A stretch of 64,000 nt of DNA, from NCBI GenBank assembly GCA_040882505.1, contig JBBEBE010000010.1, positions 18,463-82,462 on the forward strand, in the 5' to 3' direction. Below the pieces are notes generated by a model that was not told where the DNA came from, did no database searches, and saw nothing but the letters and a program-made list of their open reading frames with translations. This document shows, piece after piece, positions 51,733 to 60,600 of the stretch (the stretch's first letter is position 1; each line of letters starts with the position of its first letter). This DNA is from JBBEBE01 sp040882505. Its GTDB lineage: Bacteria > Bacteroidota > Rhodothermia > Balneolales > Balneolaceae. A program made the translations under genes and the position numbers.

Positions 51733-52111
51733 GTTGTCGGCGGGCATGGATCTGCGGGCGGCACTCGGAGAACCTCTCACCCTGCAACCCGGAGAACGAG
51801 CATTGATACCTACCGGATTTGCCATGGCGCTCCCCCCGGGGTACGAGGCGCAGATCCGGCCCCGCAGTGGACTGGCCTTGCGAAACGGCATTACCATGCT
51901 CAATTCACCGGGTACGATCGATGCAGACTACCGCGGAGAGGTGAAAGTGATTGCCGTGAATCACGGAGAGGAGTCATGGACCGTCTCGCACGGGGACCGC
52001 ATGGCGCAAATGGTGATCTCTGCAGTTCCCAAACTCTCCATTCACGAGGTAGACAGCCTGGATGATACAGAGCGTGGCGAGGGCGGATTCGGCAGCACCG
52101 GACATCTGTGA
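51644..52111 (+). CDS. dut: dUTP diphosphatase
   Basis: Trimeric dUTPase hydrolysing dUTP to dUMP, 155 residues. All five motifs are present: I AGMDLRAA, II RPRSGLA, III GTIDADYRGEV, IV DRMAQMV, V RGEGGFGSTG. With ATG at 51644 the gene overlaps the DUF3108 gene by 89 bases. A later start (GTG at 51668, or ATG at 51698) would shorten the overlap but the latter would cut into the fold. Works with the Dcd-like enzyme at 40221-41429. Confidence 0.95.
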   Translation: MNRLENEKVVVRFQRLPHMKNLPLPAQESELSAGMDLRAALGEPLTLQPGERALIPTGFAMALPPGYEAQIRPRSGLALRNGITMLNSPGTIDADYRGEVKVIAVNHGEESWTVSHGDRMAQMVISAVPKLSIHEVDSLDDTERGEGGFGSTGHL

Positions 52112-52146
52112 CAACGGACGGGTTCATGCCCGGTCTGCTGGAAATG

Positions 52147-52165
52147 GCCGCCCGATAAAGGCGGC
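52147..52165. terminator. Possible bidirectional hairpin between dut and the SHOCT gene
   Basis: GCCGCC, loop CGATAAA, GGCGGC between convergent stops at 52111 and 52177. No T-tract on either side, so termination is only suggested. Confidence 0.35.
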
Positions 52166-52176
52166 AGTCAGATCTG

Positions 52177-52710
52177 TCAGGTCTCGAAATGGCGACGTTC
52201 CCGATCGAAATCTTCGTCGCTGATCAATCCCTGCTGCCACAAGCTTGTGAGTTCATCCATTCGATCCATCCGTTGCGGGGAGAGTGGCGATGCAGGACGC
52301 GATGGTTTGGGCGGTTTTCGGGTTGCAAGCGCCTGAATGGCCCGGTTGAGCGTATTGGAGGCCGACTCGGCACCTCGAAGCCAGGGCAATACCCACTGGT
52401 TGTGTCTGGATTCCAATACAAGTGTACCCACTCCGAATCGACGTTCCATCCTGTTTTTTGTGAACCGGGCCCGTTCCAGATCTTCGATGGAGACCGTCTG
52501 CCGTTCGGTCCCTTCTCTGATCATCAGATATTGATCGTGTACAATCCATTCCCGACGACGCCACCGCAGGTACCCCCACAGTAAAACCGGGAGTCCAAGG
52601 CCGAAGATCGGGAGTAACAACACGCCGATGGCCCAGAACGGGAGTTGGTATCTCCAGTCCGACCGCCAGACGATGGTTCGGTTCTTGTCGGAAGTGGATA
52701 TCGAATTCAT
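52177..52710 (-). CDS. Membrane protein with PH-like and SHOCT domains
   Basis: 177 residues. Two hydrophobic segments (about 20-47, PFWAIGVLLLPIFGLGLPVL) are followed by a bacterial PH-like domain (WIVHDQYLMIREGTERQTVS, then FGVGTLVLESR). A Pro/Ser linker leads to a C-terminal SHOCT helix pair (RMDELTSLWQQGLISDEDFD). SHOCT modules are thought to mediate oligomerisation. No enzymatic motif. It is divergent from the ccm operon. Confidence 0.8.
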   Translation of the reverse strand: MNSISTSDKNRTIVWRSDWRYQLPFWAIGVLLLPIFGLGLPVLLWGYLRWRRREWIVHDQYLMIREGTERQTVSIEDLERARFTKNRMERRFGVGTLVLESRHNQWVLPWLRGAESASNTLNRAIQALATRKPPKPSRPASPLSPQRMDRMDELTSLWQQGLISDEDFDRERRHFET

Positions 52711-52795
52711 CTGCTCTTCATATTGAACCTCTATTCTGCACGCGCTTGTGGGGGAGAGTCTAGTACATCTTATTCAGAGATGCAGGTAAAATTTG

Positions 52796-52803
52796 TATAT
52801 TTG
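52796..52803 (+). promoter_or_regulatory. -7 box TATATTTG of the ccm operon promoter
   Basis: Exact TAnnTTTG match 25 bases before the ccmC ATG at 52829. It also excludes the upstream in-frame ATG at 52793 as the real start. The -33 region (TTC about 20 bases upstream) is a poor match to TTG. Confidence 0.5.
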
Positions 52804-52828
52804 GTGGCTCACAAATGGAGTCGTAACG

Positions 52829-53497
52829 ATGAACGCCTGGAAATTTTTTGTGGCCGTCTGGATGACCCTGGTTCTTGCGGTCGGCTTCATGATTCGCATC
52901 CCGGATATCCCGATCCTTGAGGAGACGGCACGAAACCTGTTTCTCCATGTCCCGATGTGGTTTACCATGATGATTGCGTTTACGCTCTCTTTCTGGTACA
53001 GTATCCGGTATTTGAACGATGAACAGAGTGAATGGGATCGGCGTGCAGAAACCGCGACACAGGTTGGACTTCTTTTTGGACTCTGCGGACTGCTCACCGG
53101 GTCACTCTGGGCGCGGTTTACCTGGGGGAGCTGGTGGACATTTGCCGAACCGAGAATGAATTTGGCCGCGTTGGCGATGTTGGTGTTCGTTGCCTATTTC
53201 ATTCTGAGAACGGCCTTTAACGATCCGGTCAAACGGGCACGCATCTCGGCGGTCTACAATATTTTTGGAGTCACAACCCTTCCATTTTTACTCTACATCA
53301 TTCCACGTTCCATGCCGAGCCTTCATCCAGGAGCAGAGGGGAACCCTGCATTCAGCGAAATGACGGCACCGGAACTGCGCATCATTTTCTACCCGGCCGT
53401 GATTGGTTTCATCGGCCTTTCGTTCTGGATAATGAATGTGGCGAACCGATACAAACGACTGGACGCTCAACTGGAGCAGCAAGAAATCGAGGACTGA
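52829..53497 (+). CDS. ccmC: Cytochrome c maturation heme transporter CcmC-like
   Basis: Membrane protein of the heme-handling family, 222 residues, six transmembrane helices. The tryptophan-rich motif RFTWGSWWTFAEPRMN binds heme at the periplasmic face. Conserved His residues lie in LHVPMWFTM and in PSLHPGAEG. CcmC delivers heme to CcmE. ATG at 52829 has GGAG 8 bases upstream. It is the first gene of ccmC-ccmD-ccmE-ccmF-truA; no ccmA/ccmB or ccmG/ccmH is adjacent. Confidence 0.9.
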   Translation: MNAWKFFVAVWMTLVLAVGFMIRIPDIPILEETARNLFLHVPMWFTMMIAFTLSFWYSIRYLNDEQSEWDRRAETATQVGLLFGLCGLLTGSLWARFTWGSWWTFAEPRMNLAALAMLVFVAYFILRTAFNDPVKRARISAVYNIFGVTTLPFLLYIIPRSMPSLHPGAEGNPAFSEMTAPELRIIFYPAVIGFIGLSFWIMNVANRYKRLDAQLEQQEIED

Positions 53498-53504
53498 GAG
53501 GATC

Positions 53505-53756
53505 ATGCAACAAGAAATGAATCAGAGTGCCGTTGATACACTCACACAACGTTACAGTGGTGAGTGGGACGCGATGTCGCAGTTGGACCAGGCATCGGGA
53601 GTGGTTCAGTGGATGGCGACCAATGATTTGATGCCGGTTGTACTGGTCGTGAGCCTGACCATCTGGTTTGTTTTGCTGTTCTATCTCGTACGCATGGAAG
53701 GGAAACTCTCCCGACTGGAAAAGAAAATGGAAACCCGAACAGAGGAGACGGAATGA
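53505..53756 (+). CDS. ccmD: CcmD-like small membrane protein
   Basis: 83 residues from ATG at 53505, with one transmembrane helix (about 42-63, LMPVVLVVSLTIWFVLLFYL) and a charged C-terminus (VRMEGKLSRLEKKMETRTEE), the usual CcmD plan of one helix plus basic tail. CcmD helps release heme-loaded CcmE. CcmD proteins have little sequence identity, so the name rests mainly on position between ccmC and ccmE. The stop overlaps ccmE (ATGA). An ATG at 53517 is an alternative start. Confidence 0.7.
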   Translation: MQQEMNQSAVDTLTQRYSGEWDAMSQLDQASGVVQWMATNDLMPVVLVVSLTIWFVLLFYLVRMEGKLSRLEKKMETRTEETE

Positions 53757-54157
53757 ATCTGAAACGGATCGCTGGAATTGTGGCCATTGTACTCTTTACA
53801 TCGTTGTTGATGGTCAATTTCGGCAACAGCATCAGTACCTATGTTACCTTCGAAGATGCGACGGATCGAGCCAGTGCGCATGTTGTGGGAGTCTGGGACG
53901 ATACGCAACCGCACGGCTTTTCGAACGAGTCCATGCAGTTTACCTTTCACATGAAGGACCAGGATGGAAATGTGCGAAGAGTCGTCTATCCGCGTCCGCA
54001 ACCCAATAATTTCGAACAGGCCACCCAGTTGGTTGTGATTGGCCATATGCGGAACGGGACCTTCTATGCAGAAGACATGCTTATGAAATGCCCTTCCAAA
54101 TACAACGATGCCAGCGAGGCAGAGTTTGTTCGGGCAGATGAAGTCGGGGAGATGTAG
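53753..54157 (+). CDS. ccmE: Heme chaperone CcmE, CxxxY variant
   Basis: Membrane-anchored periplasmic heme chaperone, 134 residues: one N-terminal helix (about 6-24) and an OB-fold domain. In most bacteria heme is bound covalently to the His of an HxxxY motif. Here the same place reads MLMKCPSKYND, so C113xxxY117 replaces it. CxxxY CcmE proteins are known from archaea and some anaerobes such as Desulfovibrio, where they function and usually lack CcmH. The rest is conserved (VRRVVYPRPQPNNFEQATQL, AEDMLMKCPSKY). The gene overlaps ccmD and is 6 bases ahead of ccmF. Confidence 0.9.
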   Translation: MNLKRIAGIVAIVLFTSLLMVNFGNSISTYVTFEDATDRASAHVVGVWDDTQPHGFSNESMQFTFHMKDQDGNVRRVVYPRPQPNNFEQATQLVVIGHMRNGTFYAEDMLMKCPSKYNDASEAEFVRADEVGEM

Positions 54158-54163
54158 CCGCAT

Positions 54164-56668
54164 ATGTGGGAAGAAATTGTTGGACGCGTACTACTTTCAA
54201 TTGCATTTCTGGTCACCATTGCAACCCTGATCCTCTATGGGGTAACGGCTTCTCGCAAAGGACCGGAGCGGGGTCGTTGGCTCCGGCTGGCAGACCGTCT
54301 CTGGTTGGTTCAGGGAGTATTGGTTCTCCTGTCGGCACTCCTGCTGGTCTTTCTGATTGTCAATCACCGGTTCGAGTTTTTCTATGTCTGGAATTATACC
54401 AGTACCGATCTTGAGACACTCTATCTTGTTTCGGCACTTTGGGGTGGACAAGAGGGGAGCTTTCTGGTCTGGATTTTTACCGGGTTTCTGACGGGGTGGG
54501 CACTGCTTCGCTGGACTCGGGAGCCGTACAAAGCTCCCGTTCTCTTTGTGATGGCATTGAGCCAGGTATTTTTGATCTCCATGCTTCTTGGATGGGACGT
54601 GTTTGGAGTCCATATCGGCGCGTCCCCGTTTCGGACGATTGCACAGGAGATGCCCAACGCTCCGTTTATTCAGGCCAATCCCGATTTTGTACCAGCCGAG
54701 GGAACCGGTCTCAATGATCTGCTTCAAAGCCCGTGGATGGCGATTCATCCACCCATTATCTTTGCCGGATTTGCGATGATGACGGTGCCCTTCGCCTTTG
54801 CGATTGCCTCCCTTTGGGAGCAGAAGTACCATGAGTGGGTGCAACCAGCCATGCCCTGGACACTCGGGGCAAACCTTTCGTTGTTGACGGCAATCTTTTT
54901 GGGTGGCTATTGGGCCTATGAAACGCTCTCGTTTGGCGGGTACTGGGCGTGGGATCCGGTCGAAAATGCCTCCTTGGTTCCGTGGCTAATTGGGACAGCG
55001 GGCATCCACATGATGATTATTCAACGAAAAAGTTCCCGGGCGCACAAGGGTGCAATCTTTTTCGCGATTCTGGCCTACATCGGAGTTGTCTACCAAACCT
55101 TTCTGACCCGGTCCGGAGTTCTCGCCGACCAATCCGTTCATAGCTTTGTCGATTTGGGACTCTATAACCAGCTCCTGCTTTTCATGCTGGTGATCCTGTT
55201 TCTCGGCATTGGAATGTACCTTTGGAGATACAGAGAGATTCCTTCGCCGGATCGTGAATCAACGATTCTGAGTGCAGAGTTTCTGACCTTTACCGGCGGG
55301 TTACTGCTGTTCATCCTGGGAATGGTGATCATTCTTGGAACCAGTTCTCCGATTATCGGCCGGTTGTTTGTAGAGAATCCGACCCCTCCCGAAATCAGTT
55401 TCTACAATCAGTGGAGCATGCCGATCGCTTTGATCATAGGTGTGGTTTCAGTGATTGGTCAACATCTCTTCTGGAAGCGCCACAGTTGGGAGTCGCTGGC
55501 AGCGACATTGATTACACCACTTTTGATCAGCTCCGTGGCCACCCTTCTCTCCATTGTACTGGGAGATGTTCGCGATCTGGTGTGGATGGTCTATCTTTAC
55601 GTGGCCTGGTTCTCTGTCGTAGGGAACGGGTTTATGTTGATCAAGCTGGCCACCCAGAATGCTCGATTGATCGGGGGAACGCTTTCCCATATTGGTTTCG
55701 GTGCTCTGTTGATCGGCATTATGGTCTCTTCCATTTATAGCGAGACACTGTTGGATGAGCGTATTGCAGGTTACAACCAACGTGTCGAGGCAGGGGAGGT
55801 CCTCGATGAGCAGGGCTTCCCGGTCATGGAGAAGGCAGAGACCTTCATGTTGGAGCTGAACCAACCCAAGCGGGTAGGAGATCGCTATATGGTCACGTAT
55901 CAGGGGTATGAAATTACCGACTCTCCCCGCCCGGGTCAGCAGCAGTACGAGCTCTTGTTCGAGCCCATCAACGGAGGAGCTCCGTTCACGTTGAACCCGG
56001 ATATTTATCCAATGCAGACCACGTCTACAAGGGATCGGGTCGAGTGGGCCGTCGAACCACATGTACGAAGTGGATTTACACAGGATATCTATCTCTATGT
56101 GGCCGGGAGTTCCTATGTGGATCAAGTGAACGAGCGAGTTCGACGAGCCGCCGAATCGAATGCAGATACGTCTGCTGTCCCTGAAATTCAAACATTCTCG
56201 TTCTCTCGGGGAGAGACCAAACAGTTGGGATCCTGGGAGATTGAGTTTACGGATTTTGCTCCGGCCAATGCAGAGGATCTCCCCGAGAATACATTGATCG
56301 GAGTACGGGCACAACTTCAGATTCGGCACCTTCCAACCGGTGATGAGTTTGACATGACTCCGCTATTTGCCGTCTATTCAGAGGAGGGAGAGAGCTTCAT
56401 CTATTCTCCTCCACTACAGGTAGAACGGCCCTATTTGGGGCTCCGGTTTACACGAATTCTACCCGATCAAGATCAGGTCGAATTGACGATTGAAGGCCTT
56501 CCCGAAGAGATCGAAGAGGATTGGGTCGTGATCGTTGCAGAGACCAAACCATTTGTATCCGTTGTTTGGCTCGGAACGTTTCTCTTGATGATCGGTTTTT
56601 CCGTTTCCATTCTTCGGCACTGGGATCGTGAACGCCGCCACCCGGATGGTTCCGATCCATCATCGTGA
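54164..56668 (+). CDS. ccmF: Cytochrome c heme lyase subunit CcmF
   Basis: Large membrane protein that attaches heme to apocytochrome c, 834 residues with many transmembrane helices. The heme-binding tryptophan motif GGYWAWDPVENASLVPWLIG is at about 258-277. The His ligands are in WMAIHPPIIFAGFAMM and related loops. It is longer than E. coli CcmF (about 650) because of a soluble periplasmic region at about 540-800 before the final helix. ccmE precedes it by 6 bases and truA overlaps it (GTGA). Confidence 0.93.
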   Translation: MWEEIVGRVLLSIAFLVTIATLILYGVTASRKGPERGRWLRLADRLWLVQGVLVLLSALLLVFLIVNHRFEFFYVWNYTSTDLETLYLVSALWGGQEGSFLVWIFTGFLTGWALLRWTREPYKAPVLFVMALSQVFLISMLLGWDVFGVHIGASPFRTIAQEMPNAPFIQANPDFVPAEGTGLNDLLQSPWMAIHPPIIFAGFAMMTVPFAFAIASLWEQKYHEWVQPAMPWTLGANLSLLTAIFLGGYWAYETLSFGGYWAWDPVENASLVPWLIGTAGIHMMIIQRKSSRAHKGAIFFAILAYIGVVYQTFLTRSGVLADQSVHSFVDLGLYNQLLLFMLVILFLGIGMYLWRYREIPSPDRESTILSAEFLTFTGGLLLFILGMVIILGTSSPIIGRLFVENPTPPEISFYNQWSMPIALIIGVVSVIGQHLFWKRHSWESLAATLITPLLISSVATLLSIVLGDVRDLVWMVYLYVAWFSVVGNGFMLIKLATQNARLIGGTLSHIGFGALLIGIMVSSIYSETLLDERIAGYNQRVEAGEVLDEQGFPVMEKAETFMLELNQPKRVGDRYMVTYQGYEITDSPRPGQQQYELLFEPINGGAPFTLNPDIYPMQTTSTRDRVEWAVEPHVRSGFTQDIYLYVAGSSYVDQVNERVRRAAESNADTSAVPEIQTFSFSRGETKQLGSWEIEFTDFAPANAEDLPENTLIGVRAQLQIRHLPTGDEFDMTPLFAVYSEEGESFIYSPPLQVERPYLGLRFTRILPDQDQVELTIEGLPEEIEEDWVVIVAETKPFVSVVWLGTFLLMIGFSVSILRHWDRERRHPDGSDPSS

Positions 56669-57405
56669 ATCGGGTTCGCTGGAAATTGACACTGGCCTAC
56701 GACGGCCGACATTTTTTCGGGTGGCAGCGTCAGCCGGATTGCCGTACGGTTCAAGGTGAACTTGAGTCTGCACTCTCTCGATTTTCCGACGAAGAGATTC
56801 ACGTAACCGGACAGGGGCGGACGGATCGTGGTGTACATGCTTTGGGGCAGACAGCTCATACCGATCTACCGTCCCGTGTGACAGAAGAACGCCTCATTGG
56901 CGCGATGCGGGGACTTCTTCCAGACGATATTCGACTCCTTCGGGCCGAACCGGTTTCGCCCGATTTTCACGCCCGGTTCCATGCCGTTTCCCGTCGGTAT
57001 GGCTACCAGCTCTCGACCCGGCCCGACTTGTTGAATCGCCATCAGCGATGGGAATTGAATCGTACGCCGGACCTGAATCGATTGAACCAATACGCATCCA
57101 TTCTGACCGGTCGTCACGATTTCGGGTTCATTGCCAGGACGGATGCCGAAGAGGAACGGTCGACCGTCTGTACAATGGAGATTTCCCGATGGGTCGATGC
57201 GCCTGACGGACTCCGGTTCACCATCGAAGGGGATCGGTTTTTACGCCATTTGGTCCGGCGTATGGTCGGGACCATGATTCGACTTGAAGCTGACGAAATC
57301 CCCGTCGAAAAGTGGGAATCGCGATTGTCCGGTGAGTCCGAAGACGCACAAATATACACAGCGCCCCCGCACGGCCTGATACTTCTGAATGTGCGATACC
57401 CGTAG
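56665..57405 (+). CDS. truA: tRNA pseudouridine(38-40) synthase
   Basis: Modifies uridines 38-40 in the tRNA anticodon arm; 246 residues. Catalytic Asp54 lies in GQGRTDRGVHALGQTAH; LAYDGRHFFGWQRQPDCRTV and RFLRHLVRRMVGTMI are family signatures. The start is GTG at 56665, overlapping the ccmF stop. Its place after the ccm genes is probably incidental. Confidence 0.95.
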   Translation: MNRVRWKLTLAYDGRHFFGWQRQPDCRTVQGELESALSRFSDEEIHVTGQGRTDRGVHALGQTAHTDLPSRVTEERLIGAMRGLLPDDIRLLRAEPVSPDFHARFHAVSRRYGYQLSTRPDLLNRHQRWELNRTPDLNRLNQYASILTGRHDFGFIARTDAEEERSTVCTMEISRWVDAPDGLRFTIEGDRFLRHLVRRMVGTMIRLEADEIPVEKWESRLSGESEDAQIYTAPPHGLILLNVRYP

Positions 57406-57563
57406 GGATCTTTCTGTTTTACCTTTACTTGTTTCCATAGATTTTTGTGAACTCTAGGATCTTGTTCGACAGGAAGTTATCCGGTCCATGTCGATGCAAT
57501 GATCTTGGATTGGAAGGGCTTTCAGGCAAGTGACTTAACTTATTAAGCCCGATGCGCTTTACC

Positions 57564-57597
57564 CAATTAAAAATTGAGTAGAATATTTCTATATTTG
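57564..57597 (+). promoter_or_regulatory. gltB upstream region: inverted repeat plus -7 box
   Basis: CAATT-AAA-AATTG (57564-57576) is a perfect inverted repeat, followed 13 bases later by TATATTTG (57590-57597), an exact TAnnTTTG box. The repeat covers the place where the -33 element should be, so a repressor or activator site is plausible. The box lies about 85 bases before the gltB ATG and rules out the in-frame start at 57599. The rest of the 57406-57682 gap shows no gene. Confidence 0.5.
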
Positions 57598-57682
57598 TAT
57601 GCTTGATGGGTCAAGGCGACTGCCACCCTGCGATGGTCGGTTGGCCCCACTCACCAATCTCGGAATTAAACCCAGACAGATT

Positions 57683-60600
57683 ATGGCAGGAACATCTCTT
57701 CCGGAACCTCAAGGGCTCTATCACCCGAATCACGAACATGATGCATGCGGGATCGGTTTTGTGGTCAATTTCAAAGGGAAGCAGAGTCATGAGATTGTCC
57801 AGCAGGCGTTAACGGTTCTGGCCAATCTGGAGCATCGTGGAGCAACCGGGAGCGAGGAGAACAGTGGGGATGGTGCAGGGATTCTGATTCAGATTCCGCA
57901 CAAATTTCTGCGATCGTCGTGTGACGGGCTGGGATTTACACTCCCGGAAGCCGGCGAGTACGGGGTAGGAATGGTCTTCTTTCCCGGAGATCGGGAAGAT
58001 CGGAAACCGTGCGAAAAACTATTCGAAAAAGTCGTTGATCAGGAGGGGCTTGAGGTTATCGGGTGGCGGAAAGTGCCAACCGACAACTCCAAATTGGGCA
58101 AAACAGCCCGATCCACGGAGCCATCTGTTCGACAAATTTTTATTCGCAGACCCGAAGGGTTGGATGACCTCTCGTTCGAACGAAAGCTCTATATCGTACG
58201 TCAGCGAATCTCTCGGGAAATTGAACAGACCGATCTGAACATACGGAACAAGGAGTTGTTCTACATTTCCAGTATGTCTCACCGGACCTTGGTCTATAAA
58301 GGACAGTTGACGACGAAACAGGTCGACTCGTTCTACCCGGACTTGAAGGATCCCAAGATGGAATCGGCGCTTGCATTGGTTCACTCCCGGTTCAGCACGA
58401 ATACGTTTCCAAGTTGGAAGTTGGCGCATCCGTACCGGTATATGATTCACAACGGAGAGATCAACACGGTTCGTGGAAATCAGAACTGGATCAAAGCGCG
58501 GGAGAAACAGTTTGTATCCGACGCATTTGGAGAGGACCTGAAGAAGGTGATCCCGATTACACAGGAAGGGGCCAGCGATTCGGCCGTTTTTGACAATACG
58601 CTGGAGTTCCTCTATCTGAGTGGCCGTTCACTTCCTCATGTGATGATGATGATGATTCCCGAACCGTGGGAAAATCATGAGGAGATGGATGATGCGAAAC
58701 GAGCTTTCTATGAGTATCACAGCTGCATGATGGAGCCGTGGGATGGACCGGCTTCGGTCGCGTTTACCGACGGGAGCGTTGTCGGGGCCACGCTGGACCG
58801 AAACGGTCTCCGTCCGTCTCGCTACTATGTCACGAGACACGATACGGTTATCCTCGCATCCGAGGTGGGCGTGCTGGATCTGCCACCGGAAGATATCGTC
58901 AAGAAGGAGCGTCTGCAGCCCGGACGCATGTTGCTGATCGATACCAACGAGGGGCGTATCATCAGTGACGAGGAGATCAAACAGAAAATTGTACGTGAAC
59001 ACCCGTATCGGAAGTGGCTGGATGACCATTTGGTTCATTTTTCCGAATTGACGGAAGAGAGTTCCATCGGAGAGCCGAACGCATCTCACGAGGAGATTTT
59101 GCATCGACAAAAGATGTTCGGATATACATACGAGGATTTGAAGGTCAATATTCGTCCGATGGCCGAGAATATGCTGCAGCCGGTCGGCGCCATGGGGAAT
59201 GACGCTCCGATCGCAGTACTCTCGAACGAACCACAACTCCTCTACAACTATTTCAAACAGCTTTTTGCACAGGTAACCAACCCGCCGATCGATCCGATTC
59301 GGGAGGAGATGATTACCTCCACCGAGATCACACTCGGCGCTCAGGGCAACATTCTGGATGCTTCACCTGAGCGCTGCCGGCAGATAGAACTTGATTCTCC
59401 GATTCTGACGACCGACCAGATGCGTGAGCTCAAGAAGCTCGATCTGGATGGATTCAAGATTGCCGAGCTCCCCATATTATTCCCCAGTGGCAGTGGAGGA
59501 GAGGGACTTGAAAAAGCGTTGGAAGATCTATTTGCAGATGCCGTTCGCAATATCAAGGAGGGAGCCAGTATTCTGGTACTCTCCGATCAAGGTGTGAATG
59601 CCGATCAAACACCCATACCCGCGCTTTTGGCGGTGGCCGGTCTGCATCACCATCTTATTCGGGAAGGATTGCGAACCAATGTCGGGATCGTTCTCGAATC
59701 GGGTGAGCCCCGGGAAGTGCACCACTTTTGCACATTGATCGGTTTTGGAGTGGATGCCGTCAATCCGTACATGGCCTATGAAAGCCTCCACGATCTGATT
59801 CGGCAAGAGTTGATGGAAGGAATTTCCTATGAACGAGCCGTCAAGGGATACAACAAGGCGGTGATCAAAGGAATTGTGAAGGTGATGGCCAAAATGGGGA
59901 TCTCCACCATCAAGTCGTATCGGGGAGCCCAGATATTTGAAGCACTCGGAGTCTCTCGCAAAGTGATTGACCGGTACTTCACCTGGACGGATTCCAGAAT
60001 TGAAGGGGTCAGCCTGGATATTATTGCCAAAGAGGCACAAATTCGCCACGACAAAGCATTCCCGAAAACCTCGGTCAACGGATCGGTACTGGATGAAGGC
60101 GGCCTCTACAATTGGAGAAAGAACGGGGAGTACCACATGTACAATCCAGAAACGGTTCACCTACTCCAGTTTGCAAGCAAAACGGGCGACTATCAGCTAT
60201 ACAAAGAGTATGCTGATCGGCTGGATAATCAGGAAGATCCGATGCCGACCCTTCGTCACCTGCTCGAACTGGACTATCTCGAGGATCCGATTCCGCTCGA
60301 CGAAGTGGAGCCGATTGAATCCATTGTACGACGTTTCAAGACGGGCGCCATGTCCTACGGATCCATCTCTCAAGAGGTTCACGAAGCGCTCGCCATTGCG
60401 ATGAATCGCTTGGGTGGAAACAGCAATACGGGCGAAGGAGGGGAGGACCCCCTCCGTTATACCCCGGATGAAAATGGCGACTCCCGCAACAGTGCGACCA
60501 AACAGGTGGCATCCGGACGATTTGGTGTCACGAGTGAATATCTGACACAGGGCAAAGAGATTCAGATCAAGATGGCCCAGGGAGCCAAACCGGGTGAAGG

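Noticed and set aside
57599..57682. Upstream start for gltB
   Set aside because: The TATATTTG promoter box at 57590-57597 sits directly in front of it, so this stretch is leader; homologues start near the ATG at 57683.
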